NCBI RefSeq assembly: GCF_021646545.1
Contig: NZ_JAKIRP010000020.1
Span: 1 to 64,000 of the forward strand
DNA: 64,000 bases
DNA from: Chitinophaga filiformis
GTDB lineage: Bacteria; Bacteroidota; Bacteroidia; Chitinophagales; Chitinophagaceae
Direction: 5' to 3'
The position numbers were made by a program, and so were the translations under genes. The stretch's first letter is position 1. Every line of letters begins with the position of its first letter. The notes under the pieces were generated by a model. It made no database searches. It was not told the origin of the DNA and saw only the letters and a program-made list of their open reading frames with translations. Positions 8,767-18,393 of the stretch are shown piece after piece.

Positions 8767-10479
8767 ATGAACAGCGAAATAACAGGTGTTATCCTCACCT
8801 TTATCATAACACTGGTGATAGCCTTCCCGCTGGGTAAATACATTTCAAAAGTATTCCAGGGGGAACGTACCATCACCGACTTCCTCAATCCTGTGGAACG
8901 TTTTATCTACCGCATCTGCGGGATAGATCCTCATAAAGAGATGAACTGGAAGCAGCACATGGCAGCCTTGTTATCTATTAACCTTGTGTGGCTGGTTTAT
9001 GCCTTTTTTGTCCTGCTATTCCAATCTCATCTGCCGCTCAATCCGGACGGCAATCCGGATATGACGCCCGACCTGGCCTTCAATACAGCCATCAGCTTCC
9101 TGGTGAACTGTAACCTGCAGCACTATTCAGGTGAATCCGGGCTTACCTATTTTTCACAGCTCTTTGTCATTACCTTCCTGCAGTTCGTATCTGCCGCTAC
9201 CGGCGTTGCCGCAGTAGCAGTACTGTTCAGGGCCTTTGCCGAAAAGACAACGGAAAGACTGGGCAATTTCTTTGTATTCTTCACAAGAACGATCACCCGT
9301 ATACTGCTTCCGCTGAGCGTCGTCATGGCTATCATACTGGTGTTCAACGGCACTCCTGCCAGCTTTGACGGAAAGGATAGTATTGTTACCATGCAGGGCG
9401 ATTCCGTACAGGTGTCCAGAGGTCCTGCTGCCGGTATGATCGCTATTAAACACCTTGGTACTAATGGCGGTGGATGGTTCGGCGCTAACTCTGCTCACCC
9501 GCTGGAAAATCCGAACTACTTTACCAACACGGTGGAGATCGTTGCCCAGGTGATACTCCCGATGGCGCTGATCTTCGCCTTCGGTTTCTTTATCCGCCGG
9601 AGGAAACTCGGCTATGTCATCTTTGGTGTGATGACCGCGGGTATGCTGACGTTTATGATACCTAACCTTATCTCCGAAATAAGCGGCAACCCGCTACTGG
9701 GTCATCTGGGCCTGAAAGACATCACTGCCATGGAAGGTAAAGAAGTACGCATAGGCGTACCGGCTTCGGCCTACTGGCAGGTGATGACCACCATCATCTC
9801 TACAGGTTCTGTGAACTCTATGCATGATAGTTCCATGCCTATGTCGGGCACTATGCAGCTATTAGGTATGATGACAAACTGTTTCTATGGAGGTAAAGGC
9901 GTAGGTTTACTCAACTACTTTATCTTCCTCATCATCGCGGTATTCATTTCCGGACTGATGGTAGGACGTACGCCTGAATTCATGGGCCGTAAAGTTGAAG
10001 CACGTGAGATGAAGATCGCAGCTATCATTGCGCTCTTCCACCCCTTCCTGATACTGGTCGGTACTGCGTTGTCAGCGTACTTTGCTGCACATCATCCGCA
10101 GATAGCATGGTCCGTACAACCATCCGCATGGTTCAACAATCCGTCCAATCATGGATTCTCGGAAATGCTCTATGAGTTTACATCTTCTTCTGCCAACAAC
10201 GGCTCCGGCTTTGAAGGTTTAGCAGACAACAATATCTTCTGGAACATCAGTACGGGTGTTATCATGATACTCGGCCGCTTTATTCCAATCATCGGTCCGG
10301 TTGCCATTGCAGGTATCCTGGCTAAGAAGAAATATATCCCTGAATCGGCAGGCACGCTGCAGACCGATACCGCTACATTCGGTATCATGACCTACGCTGT
10401 GATCATGATCATTGCAGCACTGGCTTTCTTCCCTGCACTGACCCTGGGACCTATAGCAGAATATTTCCAATCCTACTGA
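8767..10479 (+). CDS. kdpA: Potassium-transporting ATPase subunit KdpA (K+ channel subunit)
   Basis: KdpA is the ion-binding, channel-like subunit of the high-affinity K+ pump KdpFABC in the inner membrane. At 570 residues it is close to the family length, with about ten membrane helices. The four selectivity-filter loops are visible: VNCNLQHYSGE (residues about 113-123), LGTNGGGWFGANSAHPLENP (about 230-249), TGSVNSMHDSSMP (about 346) and TSSSANNGSGF (about 471). The first loop has Cys where many KdpA proteins have Thr (TNTN type). An 83-bp gap to kdpB follows, containing a short duplicated phrase (gttactatccta). The operon order F-A-B-C is canonical. Confidence 0.98.
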   Translation: MNSEITGVILTFIITLVIAFPLGKYISKVFQGERTITDFLNPVERFIYRICGIDPHKEMNWKQHMAALLSINLVWLVYAFFVLLFQSHLPLNPDGNPDMTPDLAFNTAISFLVNCNLQHYSGESGLTYFSQLFVITFLQFVSAATGVAAVAVLFRAFAEKTTERLGNFFVFFTRTITRILLPLSVVMAIILVFNGTPASFDGKDSIVTMQGDSVQVSRGPAAGMIAIKHLGTNGGGWFGANSAHPLENPNYFTNTVEIVAQVILPMALIFAFGFFIRRRKLGYVIFGVMTAGMLTFMIPNLISEISGNPLLGHLGLKDITAMEGKEVRIGVPASAYWQVMTTIISTGSVNSMHDSSMPMSGTMQLLGMMTNCFYGGKGVGLLNYFIFLIIAVFISGLMVGRTPEFMGRKVEAREMKIAAIIALFHPFLILVGTALSAYFAAHHPQIAWSVQPSAWFNNPSNHGFSEMLYEFTSSSANNGSGFEGLADNNIFWNISTGVIMILGRFIPIIGPVAIAGILAKKKYIPESAGTLQTDTATFGIMTYAVIMIIAALAFFPALTLGPIAEYFQSY

Positions 10480-10562
10480 TAAAGCCATTTGTTACTATCC
10501 TAAGTCTAAATCGTCATCTGGTTACTATCCTATGACCACCTTGTTCGCAAAATCTGAATTAT

Positions 10563-12617
10563 ATGTCTGAACGCAATCATAATAAACTTTTTGAACCGGC
10601 ACTGGTGAGCGGCGCCTTAAAGCAGGCCTTTGTCAAACTCTCACCAAAGATCCTGTTCCGTAACCCGGTGATGTTCACCGTGGAGATCGGAACAGCTATC
10701 ATGCTGGTTGTTACACTGTATACCGCTATTACCGGAGATGCCTCACAGGGCTCCTTCGGATACAACCTCGCCGTGTTTATCATCCTGCTGCTGACCCTTC
10801 TCTTTGCCAACTTCGCGGAGGCGATTGCTGAAGCAAGAGGTAAGGCGCAGGCCGAAAGCCTTCGTAAAACAAGGGAAGAAACGCCTGCCAAGAAGGTGTT
10901 TGCAGTGGGTGAAGTATATACCAACGAGATTAAGATCGTACCTTCTTCACAGTTACGTAAAGGCGATTTCTTTATCTGCGAAGCCGGTGATATGATACCG
11001 ATGGACGGTGAAATCGTGCAGGGGCTGGCTACCATCGACGAATCGGCTATCACCGGCGAATCTGCGCCGGTGATCCGTGAATCCGGCGGTGACAAATCAT
11101 CCGTAACAGGCGGTACGAAAGTATTGAGCGACAGGATCAGGGTACGTGTAACGACCGATCCGGGTGAAAGCTTCCTGGATAAAATGATAGCGCTCGTCGA
11201 AGGCGCCAGTCGCCAGAAAACACCTAACGAAATTGCCCTTACCATATTGCTGGCAAGCTTTACACTGGTCTTCACCATCGTTTGCGTAACCTTAAAGCCT
11301 TTTGGTGACTATGCCAACACACCTATCACCATCGCGGCTTTTGTGTCCCTGTTTGTATGCCTTATACCTACCACTATTGGCGGGCTGCTCAGTGCGATCG
11401 GTATCGCAGGCATGGACCGTGCACTGAGAGCCAACGTCATCACGAAAAGCGGTAAAGCGGTTGAAACTGCCGGCGACCTTGATACGCTGTTGCTCGACAA
11501 AACAGGTACCATCACTATCGGTAACCGTAAGGCCACACACTTCTGGCCTGCCATTGGCATCGGCAAGAAGGAGTTCTTCGAAGCCTGCGCACTGGCCTCT
11601 ATGGCAGATGAAACGCCTGAAGGCAAATCTATTGTGGAACTGGCCGCAGAGAAAGGCATAAAGGTTACGCCGCCCAGCGCGGAAGAAGCCACCTTTATTG
11701 AGTTCACCGCAGAAACACGTAGCAGCGGACTCAATCTCAACGGGCTCCGTATCCGTAAAGGCGCTTATGATGCTATCCGTAATATCGTACAGAAAGCTGG
11801 TCATCCATTCCCTGCGGAAACAGAAGAAAAGGTAAAAGAGATCTCTTCGAATGGTGGTACGCCATTGGTGGTAAGCCGTAACGAAACAGTGATCGGGGTG
11901 ATCGAGCTACAGGATATCATCAAACCCGGTATACGTGAACGTTTCGAACGCCTGCGCAGAATGGGTGTGAAGACAGTAATGGTGACCGGCGACAACCCGC
12001 TTACAGCAAAATATATCGCTGAAAAGGCTGGTGTGGACGACTTCATTGCTGAAGCCAAACCTGAAGATAAAATGATCTATATCCGTAAGGAACAGGAAGG
12101 CGGTAAACTGGTAGCCATGATGGGAGACGGGACCAACGATGCACCAGCACTGGCACAGGCCGACGTAGGTGTAGCAATGAACAGCGGTACTCAGGCGGCT
12201 AAAGAAGCGGGCAATATGGTGGACCTCGACAACGACCCCACTAAACTGATTGAGATCGTGGAAATCGGTAAACAGTTACTGATGACACGTGGTACTCTCA
12301 CTACTTTTTCCATCGCCAACGACGTGGCAAAATACTTTGCCATTGTTCCGGCATTATTTGTAACCGCTATTCCGGCTTTACAGGGGCTCAATATTATGCA
12401 CCTGGCGTCTCCGGAGAGCGCTATCCTTTCGGCCGTAATCTTCAATGCACTGATCATCCCAGCATTGATACCACTGGCACTGAGAGGTGTTGCCTACAAA
12501 CCGATCGGCGCCAGCGCGTTGTTGCGCAGGAACCTGCTCATCTATGGTTTTGGCGGCGTTATTATCCCTTTCATAGGAATCAAGATCATTGATCTGTTCC
12601 TGACCTTATTCATGTAA
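10563..12617 (+). CDS. kdpB: Potassium-transporting P-type ATPase subunit KdpB
   Basis: KdpB is the P-type ATPase subunit that hydrolyses ATP to drive K+ uptake through KdpA. The 684-residue protein has all catalytic motifs: TGES in the actuator domain (residues 164-167), the phosphorylation site DKTGT with Asp312, the M4 motif IPTTIGGLLSAIGIAGMDR (about 268-286), and the hinge GDGTNDAPALAQADVGVAM (about 520). The Ser of TGES (Ser167) corresponds to the serine whose phosphorylation inhibits the E. coli pump at high K+, so that control point is retained. It lies between kdpA and kdpC, with 20 bp to kdpC. Confidence 0.98.
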   Translation: MSERNHNKLFEPALVSGALKQAFVKLSPKILFRNPVMFTVEIGTAIMLVVTLYTAITGDASQGSFGYNLAVFIILLLTLLFANFAEAIAEARGKAQAESLRKTREETPAKKVFAVGEVYTNEIKIVPSSQLRKGDFFICEAGDMIPMDGEIVQGLATIDESAITGESAPVIRESGGDKSSVTGGTKVLSDRIRVRVTTDPGESFLDKMIALVEGASRQKTPNEIALTILLASFTLVFTIVCVTLKPFGDYANTPITIAAFVSLFVCLIPTTIGGLLSAIGIAGMDRALRANVITKSGKAVETAGDLDTLLLDKTGTITIGNRKATHFWPAIGIGKKEFFEACALASMADETPEGKSIVELAAEKGIKVTPPSAEEATFIEFTAETRSSGLNLNGLRIRKGAYDAIRNIVQKAGHPFPAETEEKVKEISSNGGTPLVVSRNETVIGVIELQDIIKPGIRERFERLRRMGVKTVMVTGDNPLTAKYIAEKAGVDDFIAEAKPEDKMIYIRKEQEGGKLVAMMGDGTNDAPALAQADVGVAMNSGTQAAKEAGNMVDLDNDPTKLIEIVEIGKQLLMTRGTLTTFSIANDVAKYFAIVPALFVTAIPALQGLNIMHLASPESAILSAVIFNALIIPALIPLALRGVAYKPIGASALLRRNLLIYGFGGVIIPFIGIKIIDLFLTLFM

Positions 12618-12637
12618 TTACCAATAAAAAAACAACA

Positions 12638-13201
12638 ATGAGAAAGTATATATGGCCTTCTGTAAAACTGACCCTTTTTATGGTACTCGTTCTGGCGGTG
12701 CTTTATCCCTCTCTGATAGCTGCAATATCCAAAGCAGCCCCGGGACAAGGGAAAGGTAAAACAGTTGCTGTAAACGGTAAAGTAGTGGGGTATGAAAACA
12801 TAGGTCAACGTTTTACAGAAGATAAATATTTCAACGGCCGCCCATCTGCCGTGAACTATAATGCTGCCGGATCCGGAGGTTCCAACAAGGCAGCGTCCAA
12901 TCCTGACTACAAGAAAACTGTGCAGGAACGCATCGATACCTTCCTGGTACACAATCCCGGTGTAAAAAAAGAAGATATCCCTGCGGAACTGGTTACGGCT
13001 TCCGGTAGTGGCCTGGATCCGGACATCTCTCCTGCTGCCGCCCTGATACAGGTAAAACGTATCGCGGCAGTACGTCATCTTTCCGAAACGAAGCTGATGG
13101 CACTGGTGTCTGATCATACCGAACGTCCGCTGCTGGGTATCGCCGGACCTTCCAAAGTGAATGTGCTTAAACTGAATATAGCCCTGGATATATTAAAATA
13201 A
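12638..13201 (+). CDS. kdpC: Potassium-transporting ATPase subunit KdpC
   Basis: KdpC has one N-terminal membrane helix (residues about 8-29) and a periplasmic domain; it is needed for assembly and for high substrate affinity of the Kdp pump. The protein has the expected 187 residues. It contains the conserved IGQRFTEDKYFNGRPSA and the family signature VTASGSGLDPDISPAAA, which together identify the subunit with confidence. The GNAT gene follows after 11 bp on the same strand. Confidence 0.97.
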   Translation: MRKYIWPSVKLTLFMVLVLAVLYPSLIAAISKAAPGQGKGKTVAVNGKVVGYENIGQRFTEDKYFNGRPSAVNYNAAGSGGSNKAASNPDYKKTVQERIDTFLVHNPGVKKEDIPAELVTASGSGLDPDISPAAALIQVKRIAAVRHLSETKLMALVSDHTERPLLGIAGPSKVNVLKLNIALDILK

Positions 13202-13212
13202 AACTATCCGAA

Positions 13213-13803
13213 ATGGACAACGACAGAGTGATTGTCAGAAAGGCGGTGCTTTCAGATTGTAAATACGCTGCAACAATCACAGCAGAAATGGAAGCATCCG
13301 CCAAAGCAAAAGGTACCGGTATCAGCAAACGTTCTGTTACCGCTATCATGAAAAAGATAAGGGAAGGAAAGGCAGTGATAGCGCTGACCGTAAATAAGAT
13401 CTGGGTAGGGTTCTCTTACATTGAATCCTGGAGTAACGGAGAGTTTGTTTCTAACTCAGGAATGATCGTTAATCCAGGTTTCCGCGGACTAGGAGTCGCC
13501 TCCCGCATCAAGAAAAGGATCTTTCAGCTGTCGCGGGAAAAATACCCCACAGCAAAACTGTTCAGTATTACAAGCGGACTGGCTATTATGCGTATGAACA
13601 GCAAATTAGGGTTTTTACCAGTCACCTTTAATGAAATAACCAGGGACCCGGAATTCTGGAAGGGATGCAGGAGTTGTGTTAACTTTAATATCCTGCAGAA
13701 GAAAGGGTGCCGGAACTGTCTTTGTACGGCAATGCTTTATACGCCTCCTGCCTTACAAAAAGCCGAAGAAAGGGAAGCACAGCTTCTAGCCGGTGTGTAC
13801 TGA
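13213..13803 (+). CDS. GNAT acetyltransferase resembling the arginine-cluster type of Bacteroidota
   Basis: This 196-residue protein has a GNAT core: GMIVNPGFRGLGVASRIKKR supplies the acetyl-CoA pyrophosphate-binding motif (RGLGVA, residues about 94-99), and a second half includes SGLAIMRMNSKLGF. The C-terminal tail is Cys-rich (FWKGCRSCVNF, KKGCRNCLCTAM), which may bind a metal. From memory this whole pattern, including FWKGCxSCVNF and CLCTAML, is that of the acetyltransferase found in the arginine biosynthesis cluster of Bacteroidota, where it is thought to make N-acetylglutamate or a related compound. Here it sits 11 bp after kdpC and 109 bp before kdpD, inside the potassium operon, with no arginine gene in sight. 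Its substrate is unknown; it may be a paralogue tied to osmotic or potassium stress, since glutamate is the main counter-ion of K+. Confidence 0.75.
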   Translation: MDNDRVIVRKAVLSDCKYAATITAEMEASAKAKGTGISKRSVTAIMKKIREGKAVIALTVNKIWVGFSYIESWSNGEFVSNSGMIVNPGFRGLGVASRIKKRIFQLSREKYPTAKLFSITSGLAIMRMNSKLGFLPVTFNEITRDPEFWKGCRSCVNFNILQKKGCRNCLCTAMLYTPPALQKAEEREAQLLAGVY

Positions 13804-13912
13804 TCTTCCGTAACCGGATTCATCTCACTTCCTCCGTACTAAGCTACGGGCGCTTCTTCAGAGAAGCCCTGCCTGAGTTTAGACGGAGCGTGAGTTTTTG
13901 AATATTAAGCCT

Positions 13913-15037
13913 ATGACTGAAAAAGAAAATAATGCGCAACATTTCCTCGACCTGATCCGCCAGTCGAGACGGGGAAAGTTCAAGATATACATCGGTATGA
14001 GCGCCGGTGTAGGTAAGACTTACCGCATGCTCCAGGAGGCCAGAACCCTGCTGCGCAACGGCGTGGATATCAGGATTGCCTACATAGAAACCCATAACCG
14101 GGCTGAAACACATGCCCTGCTGGACGGCTTACCTGTTATTCCCCGCAGGGAACTGTTCTACAAAGGGAAAGCCCTGGAAGAACTGGACATGCAGGCAGTT
14201 TTGAATCTTCATCCGGAAGTGGTGGTCATTGACGAACTGGCGCACACCAACATAGAAGGCAGCAAGAACGAAAAACGCTGGCAGGATGTAATGGAGATAC
14301 TGGAAGCGGGCATTAACGTTATCAGCGCGGTCAATATCCAGCATATAGAAGGCTTACAGGACGAGGTGAAGGGCATTACCGGTGTGGATGTTGCAGAACG
14401 CATCCCCGACCTGGTACTGCAACAGGCCGATGAAGTAGTAAATATTGACCTCACGGCGGATGAGCTGATCACACGTCTGAAGGAAGGCAAGATCTATACT
14501 GCTGACAAGATAGCCGTGGCTATGAAAAACTTCTTTCAGCCGGAACGGATACTCCAGTTAAGAGAGCTGGCGCTGAAAGAAGTAGCTACCCAGGTAGAAC
14601 GTAAAATAGATTCATCGCTGCCACGAAGTGCCCAGGCAAGAAATGAGCGCTTCCTGGCATGCATTAGCAGCAACCATCTCATAGCAAAGAAAGTGATCCG
14701 TAAAACGGCCCGGCTATCGGCTTATTATCAGTCGAAATGGTATGTGCTGTATGTACAGACGCCGAGGGAAGATGGCGACAGGATCGGACTGGCGGCCCAG
14801 CGACATCTGATCAATAACTTTAAACTGGTGATGGAACTGGGTGGAGAAGTGATAAAGGTAAAAAGTACTAATATTGCTAAAAGTATCATGCAGACGGCCG
14901 AAGAGAAAAAGATCACCACGATCTGCATCGGAAAGCCACATCTTAACGTAATGGGCATGCTGATGAATACAGCCGTGTTCTCACAGCTGCTGGGCAAGTT
15001 GTCAGAATCGGACATTGACATTATAATTCTTTCGTGA
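13913..15037 (+). CDS. kdpD: KdpD sensor domain protein without histidine kinase (KdpD N-terminal + USP)
   Basis: The protein has 374 residues from the ATG at 13913; a TTG at 13898 would add five residues and is less likely. The KdpD N-terminal domain is clear: Walker A GMSAGVGKTYRM (about 28-39), IDELAHTN, and SAVNIQHIEGLQDEV. A universal-stress-protein-like domain follows from about residue 240 (RFLACISSNHLIAKKVIRK ... ICIGKPH). The protein stops there. The four membrane helices and the kinase of classical KdpD are missing, and the kinase is a separate gene one nucleotide downstream. It presumably senses K+ or turgor state in the cytoplasm and acts on that kinase; this is inference from gene order. 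Confidence 0.9.
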   Translation: MTEKENNAQHFLDLIRQSRRGKFKIYIGMSAGVGKTYRMLQEARTLLRNGVDIRIAYIETHNRAETHALLDGLPVIPRRELFYKGKALEELDMQAVLNLHPEVVVIDELAHTNIEGSKNEKRWQDVMEILEAGINVISAVNIQHIEGLQDEVKGITGVDVAERIPDLVLQQADEVVNIDLTADELITRLKEGKIYTADKIAVAMKNFFQPERILQLRELALKEVATQVERKIDSSLPRSAQARNERFLACISSNHLIAKKVIRKTARLSAYYQSKWYVLYVQTPREDGDRIGLAAQRHLINNFKLVMELGGEVIKVKSTNIAKSIMQTAEEKKITTICIGKPHLNVMGMLMNTAVFSQLLGKLSESDIDIIILS

Positions 15038-15038
15038 C

Positions 15039-16736
15039 ATGCGTCTAAAGACGAAACTAAGTATAGGCATTGGATTTTTATTTGTAGCCATTCTCATTTC
15101 CGGTATCCTGGGGATCTTCTCCATATACCAGCTTAAGAATGACGCTCGTCTTATCCTGGAAGATAACTACGAAACACTGGTGTACAGTAATAATATGCTG
15201 ACTTTGATGGACCGTGAGCCCTTTGATGCCAGCGTATTCCCTGAGTTTGAAACCAATCTTGCAAAACAGGAAGCCAATATCACGGAACCCGGAGAAGGCC
15301 GCGCCACTGCGGCCGTCAGGAATACCTTCGAACTGTTAAAAAGTGATCCTTCCAACGATTCCCTGCAGACCATTATCCGCCGGGAGATCTATAAGATCAA
15401 TACTGCCAATCAGGAGGCCATCCAACGGAAGAACACAGTAGCCGAAAAGAATGCCAGGCGTTTCAGCAACTATACCATGTTCATCTTCGGCTTTCTGGCT
15501 CTCATCGCCTTTACACTGGCAGTTAACTTTCCGGGTATTATCAGTGAGCCCGTCAACGCGCTTTCAGAAGGTATCAAGGCCATCGTGAATAAGGACTACT
15601 CCAAACGCATCCGCATCTCACAACATGATGAATTCGGGGAATTGGCACAAGCCTTTAACAGCATGGCGGAAAAGCTCGACGAGTATGAACATAGTAACCT
15701 CGCAAAGATCAAATTTGAAAAGAGCCGTATCGACACCATCATCAACCAGATGAATGATGGCATTATCGGACTGGATGAGAACAGAAATCTGCTCTTCCTC
15801 AACAAGGTAGCCGAAAAGCTGCTTGGCCTGCAGGAAGCTGAGATCAGGGGTAAATATGCCCCCGATATTGCGCTTAACAATGATCTGATGCGCAGTCTCC
15901 TGAAACAGGACAGTCGCGATAAGGAACTCAAAATATACGCAGACGGAAAGGAAAGTTATTTTCACCTGGATATCCTCAACGTGACAAATGCTGATAAACT
16001 CGTCGGACAGGTGATCGTACTGCGTAATATTACTCCTTTCCATGAGCTTAATGAGGCTAAGACCAACTTCATCGCTACTATCTCTCATGAGTTGAAAACG
16101 CCCATTGCGTCCATCAAGATGAGCGCCCAGCTACTGACAGATGCCCGCATAGGTGATGTCAACAGGGAGCAGGAAGAACTGGTAAAAAGTATCACTGACG
16201 ATGCCGACCGTCTGCTTAAGATCACCAGTGAGCTGCTCAATATGAGCCAGGTGGAGACAGGACATATTCAGCTGAAGATTGAGCCCGTTTCTCCGGACAT
16301 CATCATCGATAATGCCACCAATACCGTCAGCGCGCTGGCGCAGCAAAAGAACATTGCCATCCGGATCAATAACAATACGAACGGGCATAAAATAATGACC
16401 GATCCGGAGAAAACTGCCTGGGTATTGACCAACTTCCTGACCAATGCGGTCAAATACTCTCCCGAAGATGCTGAGATAGAGCTCACTACTTCGCTTAAAG
16501 ACAACAACATCGAGTTCTCCGTCTGCGATCATGGCAGAGGCATCGAAGAAAAGTATCTCTCCCGCATTTTTGACCGCTATTTTAAAGTGCCCGGTACGCC
16601 GGAAAAAGTGGGTACAGGACTGGGATTGTCTATATCCCGGGAGTTCATAGAAGCTCAGGGCGGAAAGATCTGGGTGGATAGTAAACTCGGGGAAGGTAGT
16701 ACGTTTGGTTTCAGCCTGCCAGTGTATCAGGCATGA
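15039..16736 (+). CDS. HAMP-PAS sensor histidine kinase partnered with split KdpD
   Basis: This 565-residue membrane kinase begins one base after the KdpD stop codon, so translation is probably coupled. Two membrane spans (residues about 9-29 and 146-168) flank a short periplasmic region. A HAMP linker (about 168-222), a PAS domain (about 230-335, IINQMNDGIIGLDENRNLLF), and the kinase core follow. The phosphoacceptor is His350 in ATISHELKTPIAS. The N box is NFLTNAVKYSP, and the ATP-lid region is VGTGLGLSISREFI. The kinase likely carries out the output role that is fused into KdpD in E. coli. A cognate response regulator is not found downstream; the next gene is a Crp/Fnr protein. Confidence 0.93.
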   Translation: MRLKTKLSIGIGFLFVAILISGILGIFSIYQLKNDARLILEDNYETLVYSNNMLTLMDREPFDASVFPEFETNLAKQEANITEPGEGRATAAVRNTFELLKSDPSNDSLQTIIRREIYKINTANQEAIQRKNTVAEKNARRFSNYTMFIFGFLALIAFTLAVNFPGIISEPVNALSEGIKAIVNKDYSKRIRISQHDEFGELAQAFNSMAEKLDEYEHSNLAKIKFEKSRIDTIINQMNDGIIGLDENRNLLFLNKVAEKLLGLQEAEIRGKYAPDIALNNDLMRSLLKQDSRDKELKIYADGKESYFHLDILNVTNADKLVGQVIVLRNITPFHELNEAKTNFIATISHELKTPIASIKMSAQLLTDARIGDVNREQEELVKSITDDADRLLKITSELLNMSQVETGHIQLKIEPVSPDIIIDNATNTVSALAQQKNIAIRINNNTNGHKIMTDPEKTAWVLTNFLTNAVKYSPEDAEIELTTSLKDNNIEFSVCDHGRGIEEKYLSRIFDRYFKVPGTPEKVGTGLGLSISREFIEAQGGKIWVDSKLGEGSTFGFSLPVYQA

Positions 16737-16808
16737 TCATCCGGGGTCTGACAGCACATTATCCAGGCCATAAAAACCAGCAGGTATAAAGTATTATATT
16801 TGCCGCTG

Positions 16809-17414
16809 ATGAATGAAATAACAGACGAAGATCAATACATTCAACTGCTCAAAAATGCTTTTCGGGCAATTGATCCCGACATTACAGAAGAATCATTTGA
16901 CTACCTGACTGATATTCTCTCCTTTGAGCATTATCCAAAGGACGCCATCATTGTAAGCCAGGGACAAATAGCACGCAATATCCATCTGTTATGTAAAGGT
17001 GTGATAAAAGCCTATTTCATCAGCGAGACCGGCGTTTCCTATAACAAGAACCTTTTTACAGAAGGAGATCTGGTTGGTTCTGCTGTTTCCCTCTTACGTA
17101 AAACTCCTTCAGAATTTACATTGCAGACCCTGGAAGACTGTATATTGATCACCTTTGATTATGCAGCATACAGAAAACTGATCTATCAACATGATAATTT
17201 AAAGAACTTCTACATCGGCTATCTTGAAAAACAATGGATCATAGACAAAGAGCAGAGAGAAATATCCATCGTTACTGAAACAGCATCCACACGATATCTA
17301 AAACTGCTGGCAAAATCGCCAGATATCGACAAACGAGTGCCCTTGCGGGAAATAGCAGCTCATCTCGGTATCACTCCCACTCAATTAAGCAGGATCCGGA
17401 AGGAACTGAAATAA
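16809..17414 (+). CDS. Crp/Fnr-family transcriptional regulator
   Basis: The protein has about 201 residues from the ATG at 16809 (a TTG at 16800 would add MPL). The N-terminal part is a cyclic-nucleotide-binding-like beta barrel (FEHYPKDAIIVSQGQIARNI, residues about 40-60, then GVIKAYFISETGVSYNKNLF). The C-terminus holds the winged helix (REIAAHLGITPTQLSRIRKE). No Fe-S cysteine cluster of the Fnr type is visible, and the phosphate-binding residues for cAMP are not obvious, so the ligand is unknown. This form is common in Bacteroidota as small stand-alone regulators. It lies 72 bp after the kinase gene on the same strand and could be read with the potassium operon, but it may also be independent. 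Confidence 0.87.
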   Translation: MNEITDEDQYIQLLKNAFRAIDPDITEESFDYLTDILSFEHYPKDAIIVSQGQIARNIHLLCKGVIKAYFISETGVSYNKNLFTEGDLVGSAVSLLRKTPSEFTLQTLEDCILITFDYAAYRKLIYQHDNLKNFYIGYLEKQWIIDKEQREISIVTETASTRYLKLLAKSPDIDKRVPLREIAAHLGITPTQLSRIRKELK

Positions 17415-17519
17415 AATCCCCTCAATCAACATATGTAAAGGCGTATTTAATCTGGATTCTTCACCTTTGTGTGACCTGAGTATTATTATTATACTTAGAT
17501 TGTTATTTCAAAGCGTGCT

Positions 17520-18239
17520 ATGAATCTGAAAGAAAAAAACATTGAGAACATCCTTTCCTTATGGACGACGGTAAATACGCCTTTTAATACGAACTATAAC
17601 AAGCAGAATTATAGCTACTGCTATCTTCCCTTTTCTGACTGGCCTAACAGGTTATGGTCATGGAATTACACGCCGGAAGTACTGGACGACGCTATCAACG
17701 AAATGCGTAATGGCAAAGAAAGCCTGAAGATCTCGTGCTGGGAGGATAATCACAATCTGTTTCTGTCCAGGGGATTGGAGCAGCGATTCGAACAAACGGC
17801 TATGTCTCTCCAGCTGAAGGAAAGACCTGTATATGAGAAAAGGCTTCGGTTGCTACGCGTAGCAAACCAGGAGCAGGCTAAACAATGGGTAGACACCTTT
17901 GCTGTTCCATTTGGTTACCGGATACACGAGGATGTAGTATCCCATTCCTGCGAAAAAGTGCCGTTCTACCTGGTCTTTCTTGAAAACACCCTCATCGGAA
18001 CGGCTCTGTTGCATATTGAGGATGGCATAGCGGGTATCCATTCCGTTGGCATCATACCTGAAGTACGCAGACAGGGATACGCAGAAGAGATTATGAAAAT
18101 GCTGATCGATATAGCGATGGACAGTAATGCTTCCCATTGTGTGTTGCAGGCCTCCGCTATGGGAAAGGGTATTTATGCTAGAATGGGATTTAGGGAGGAT
18201 TTCCTGTTCACACATTATGTATTACCGTCCAATAAGTAA
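17520..18239 (+). CDS. GNAT family N-acetyltransferase
   Basis: This 239-residue protein has a C-terminal GNAT domain (about residues 105-235). The acetyl-CoA motif is GIHSVGIIPEVRRQGYAEEI (RRQGYA, about 182-187), followed by ASHCVLQASAMGKGIYARMG and FREDFLFTHYV, the usual end strands. The N-terminal 100 residues (rich in Trp, Asn and Tyr) have no clear family and may recognise the substrate. A 105-bp gap precedes it, holding an AT-rich segment that could contain a promoter (ttattattatacttag near 17482). The substrate is unknown. Confidence 0.85.
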   Translation: MNLKEKNIENILSLWTTVNTPFNTNYNKQNYSYCYLPFSDWPNRLWSWNYTPEVLDDAINEMRNGKESLKISCWEDNHNLFLSRGLEQRFEQTAMSLQLKERPVYEKRLRLLRVANQEQAKQWVDTFAVPFGYRIHEDVVSHSCEKVPFYLVFLENTLIGTALLHIEDGIAGIHSVGIIPEVRRQGYAEEIMKMLIDIAMDSNASHCVLQASAMGKGIYARMGFREDFLFTHYVLPSNK

Positions 18240-18393
18240 AAGCATGGAACTCATCAAACATCGGCAATTGGTTATCGGCATACTGATGATCCGGCTTCGG
18301 TGAGGAAGAAATTCAGCAAGCCGAAGGAGGAATTGTTTGTGCAGATATGAAGCAACGGAGGGCGCAATCTGAACAAACAATTCCCCTTACAAC
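18240..18393. other. Short gap with a possible gene remnant
   Basis: A frame near 18269-18350 reads as IGYRHTDDPASVRKKFSKPK then EELFVQI and a stop. It has the look of a protein C-terminus, but it has no start and is too short to assign. No other feature was seen. Confidence 0.2.

Noticed and set aside
10577..12058. Long antisense frames opposite kdpB (up to 233 codons)
   Set aside because: They are shadows of the kdpB reading frame; kdpB itself has all P-type ATPase motifs.
17470..17500. Possible promoter before the second GNAT gene
   Set aside because: TTTG with a TACTTAG downstream is only a partial match to TAnnTTTG, so it was not listed as a site.
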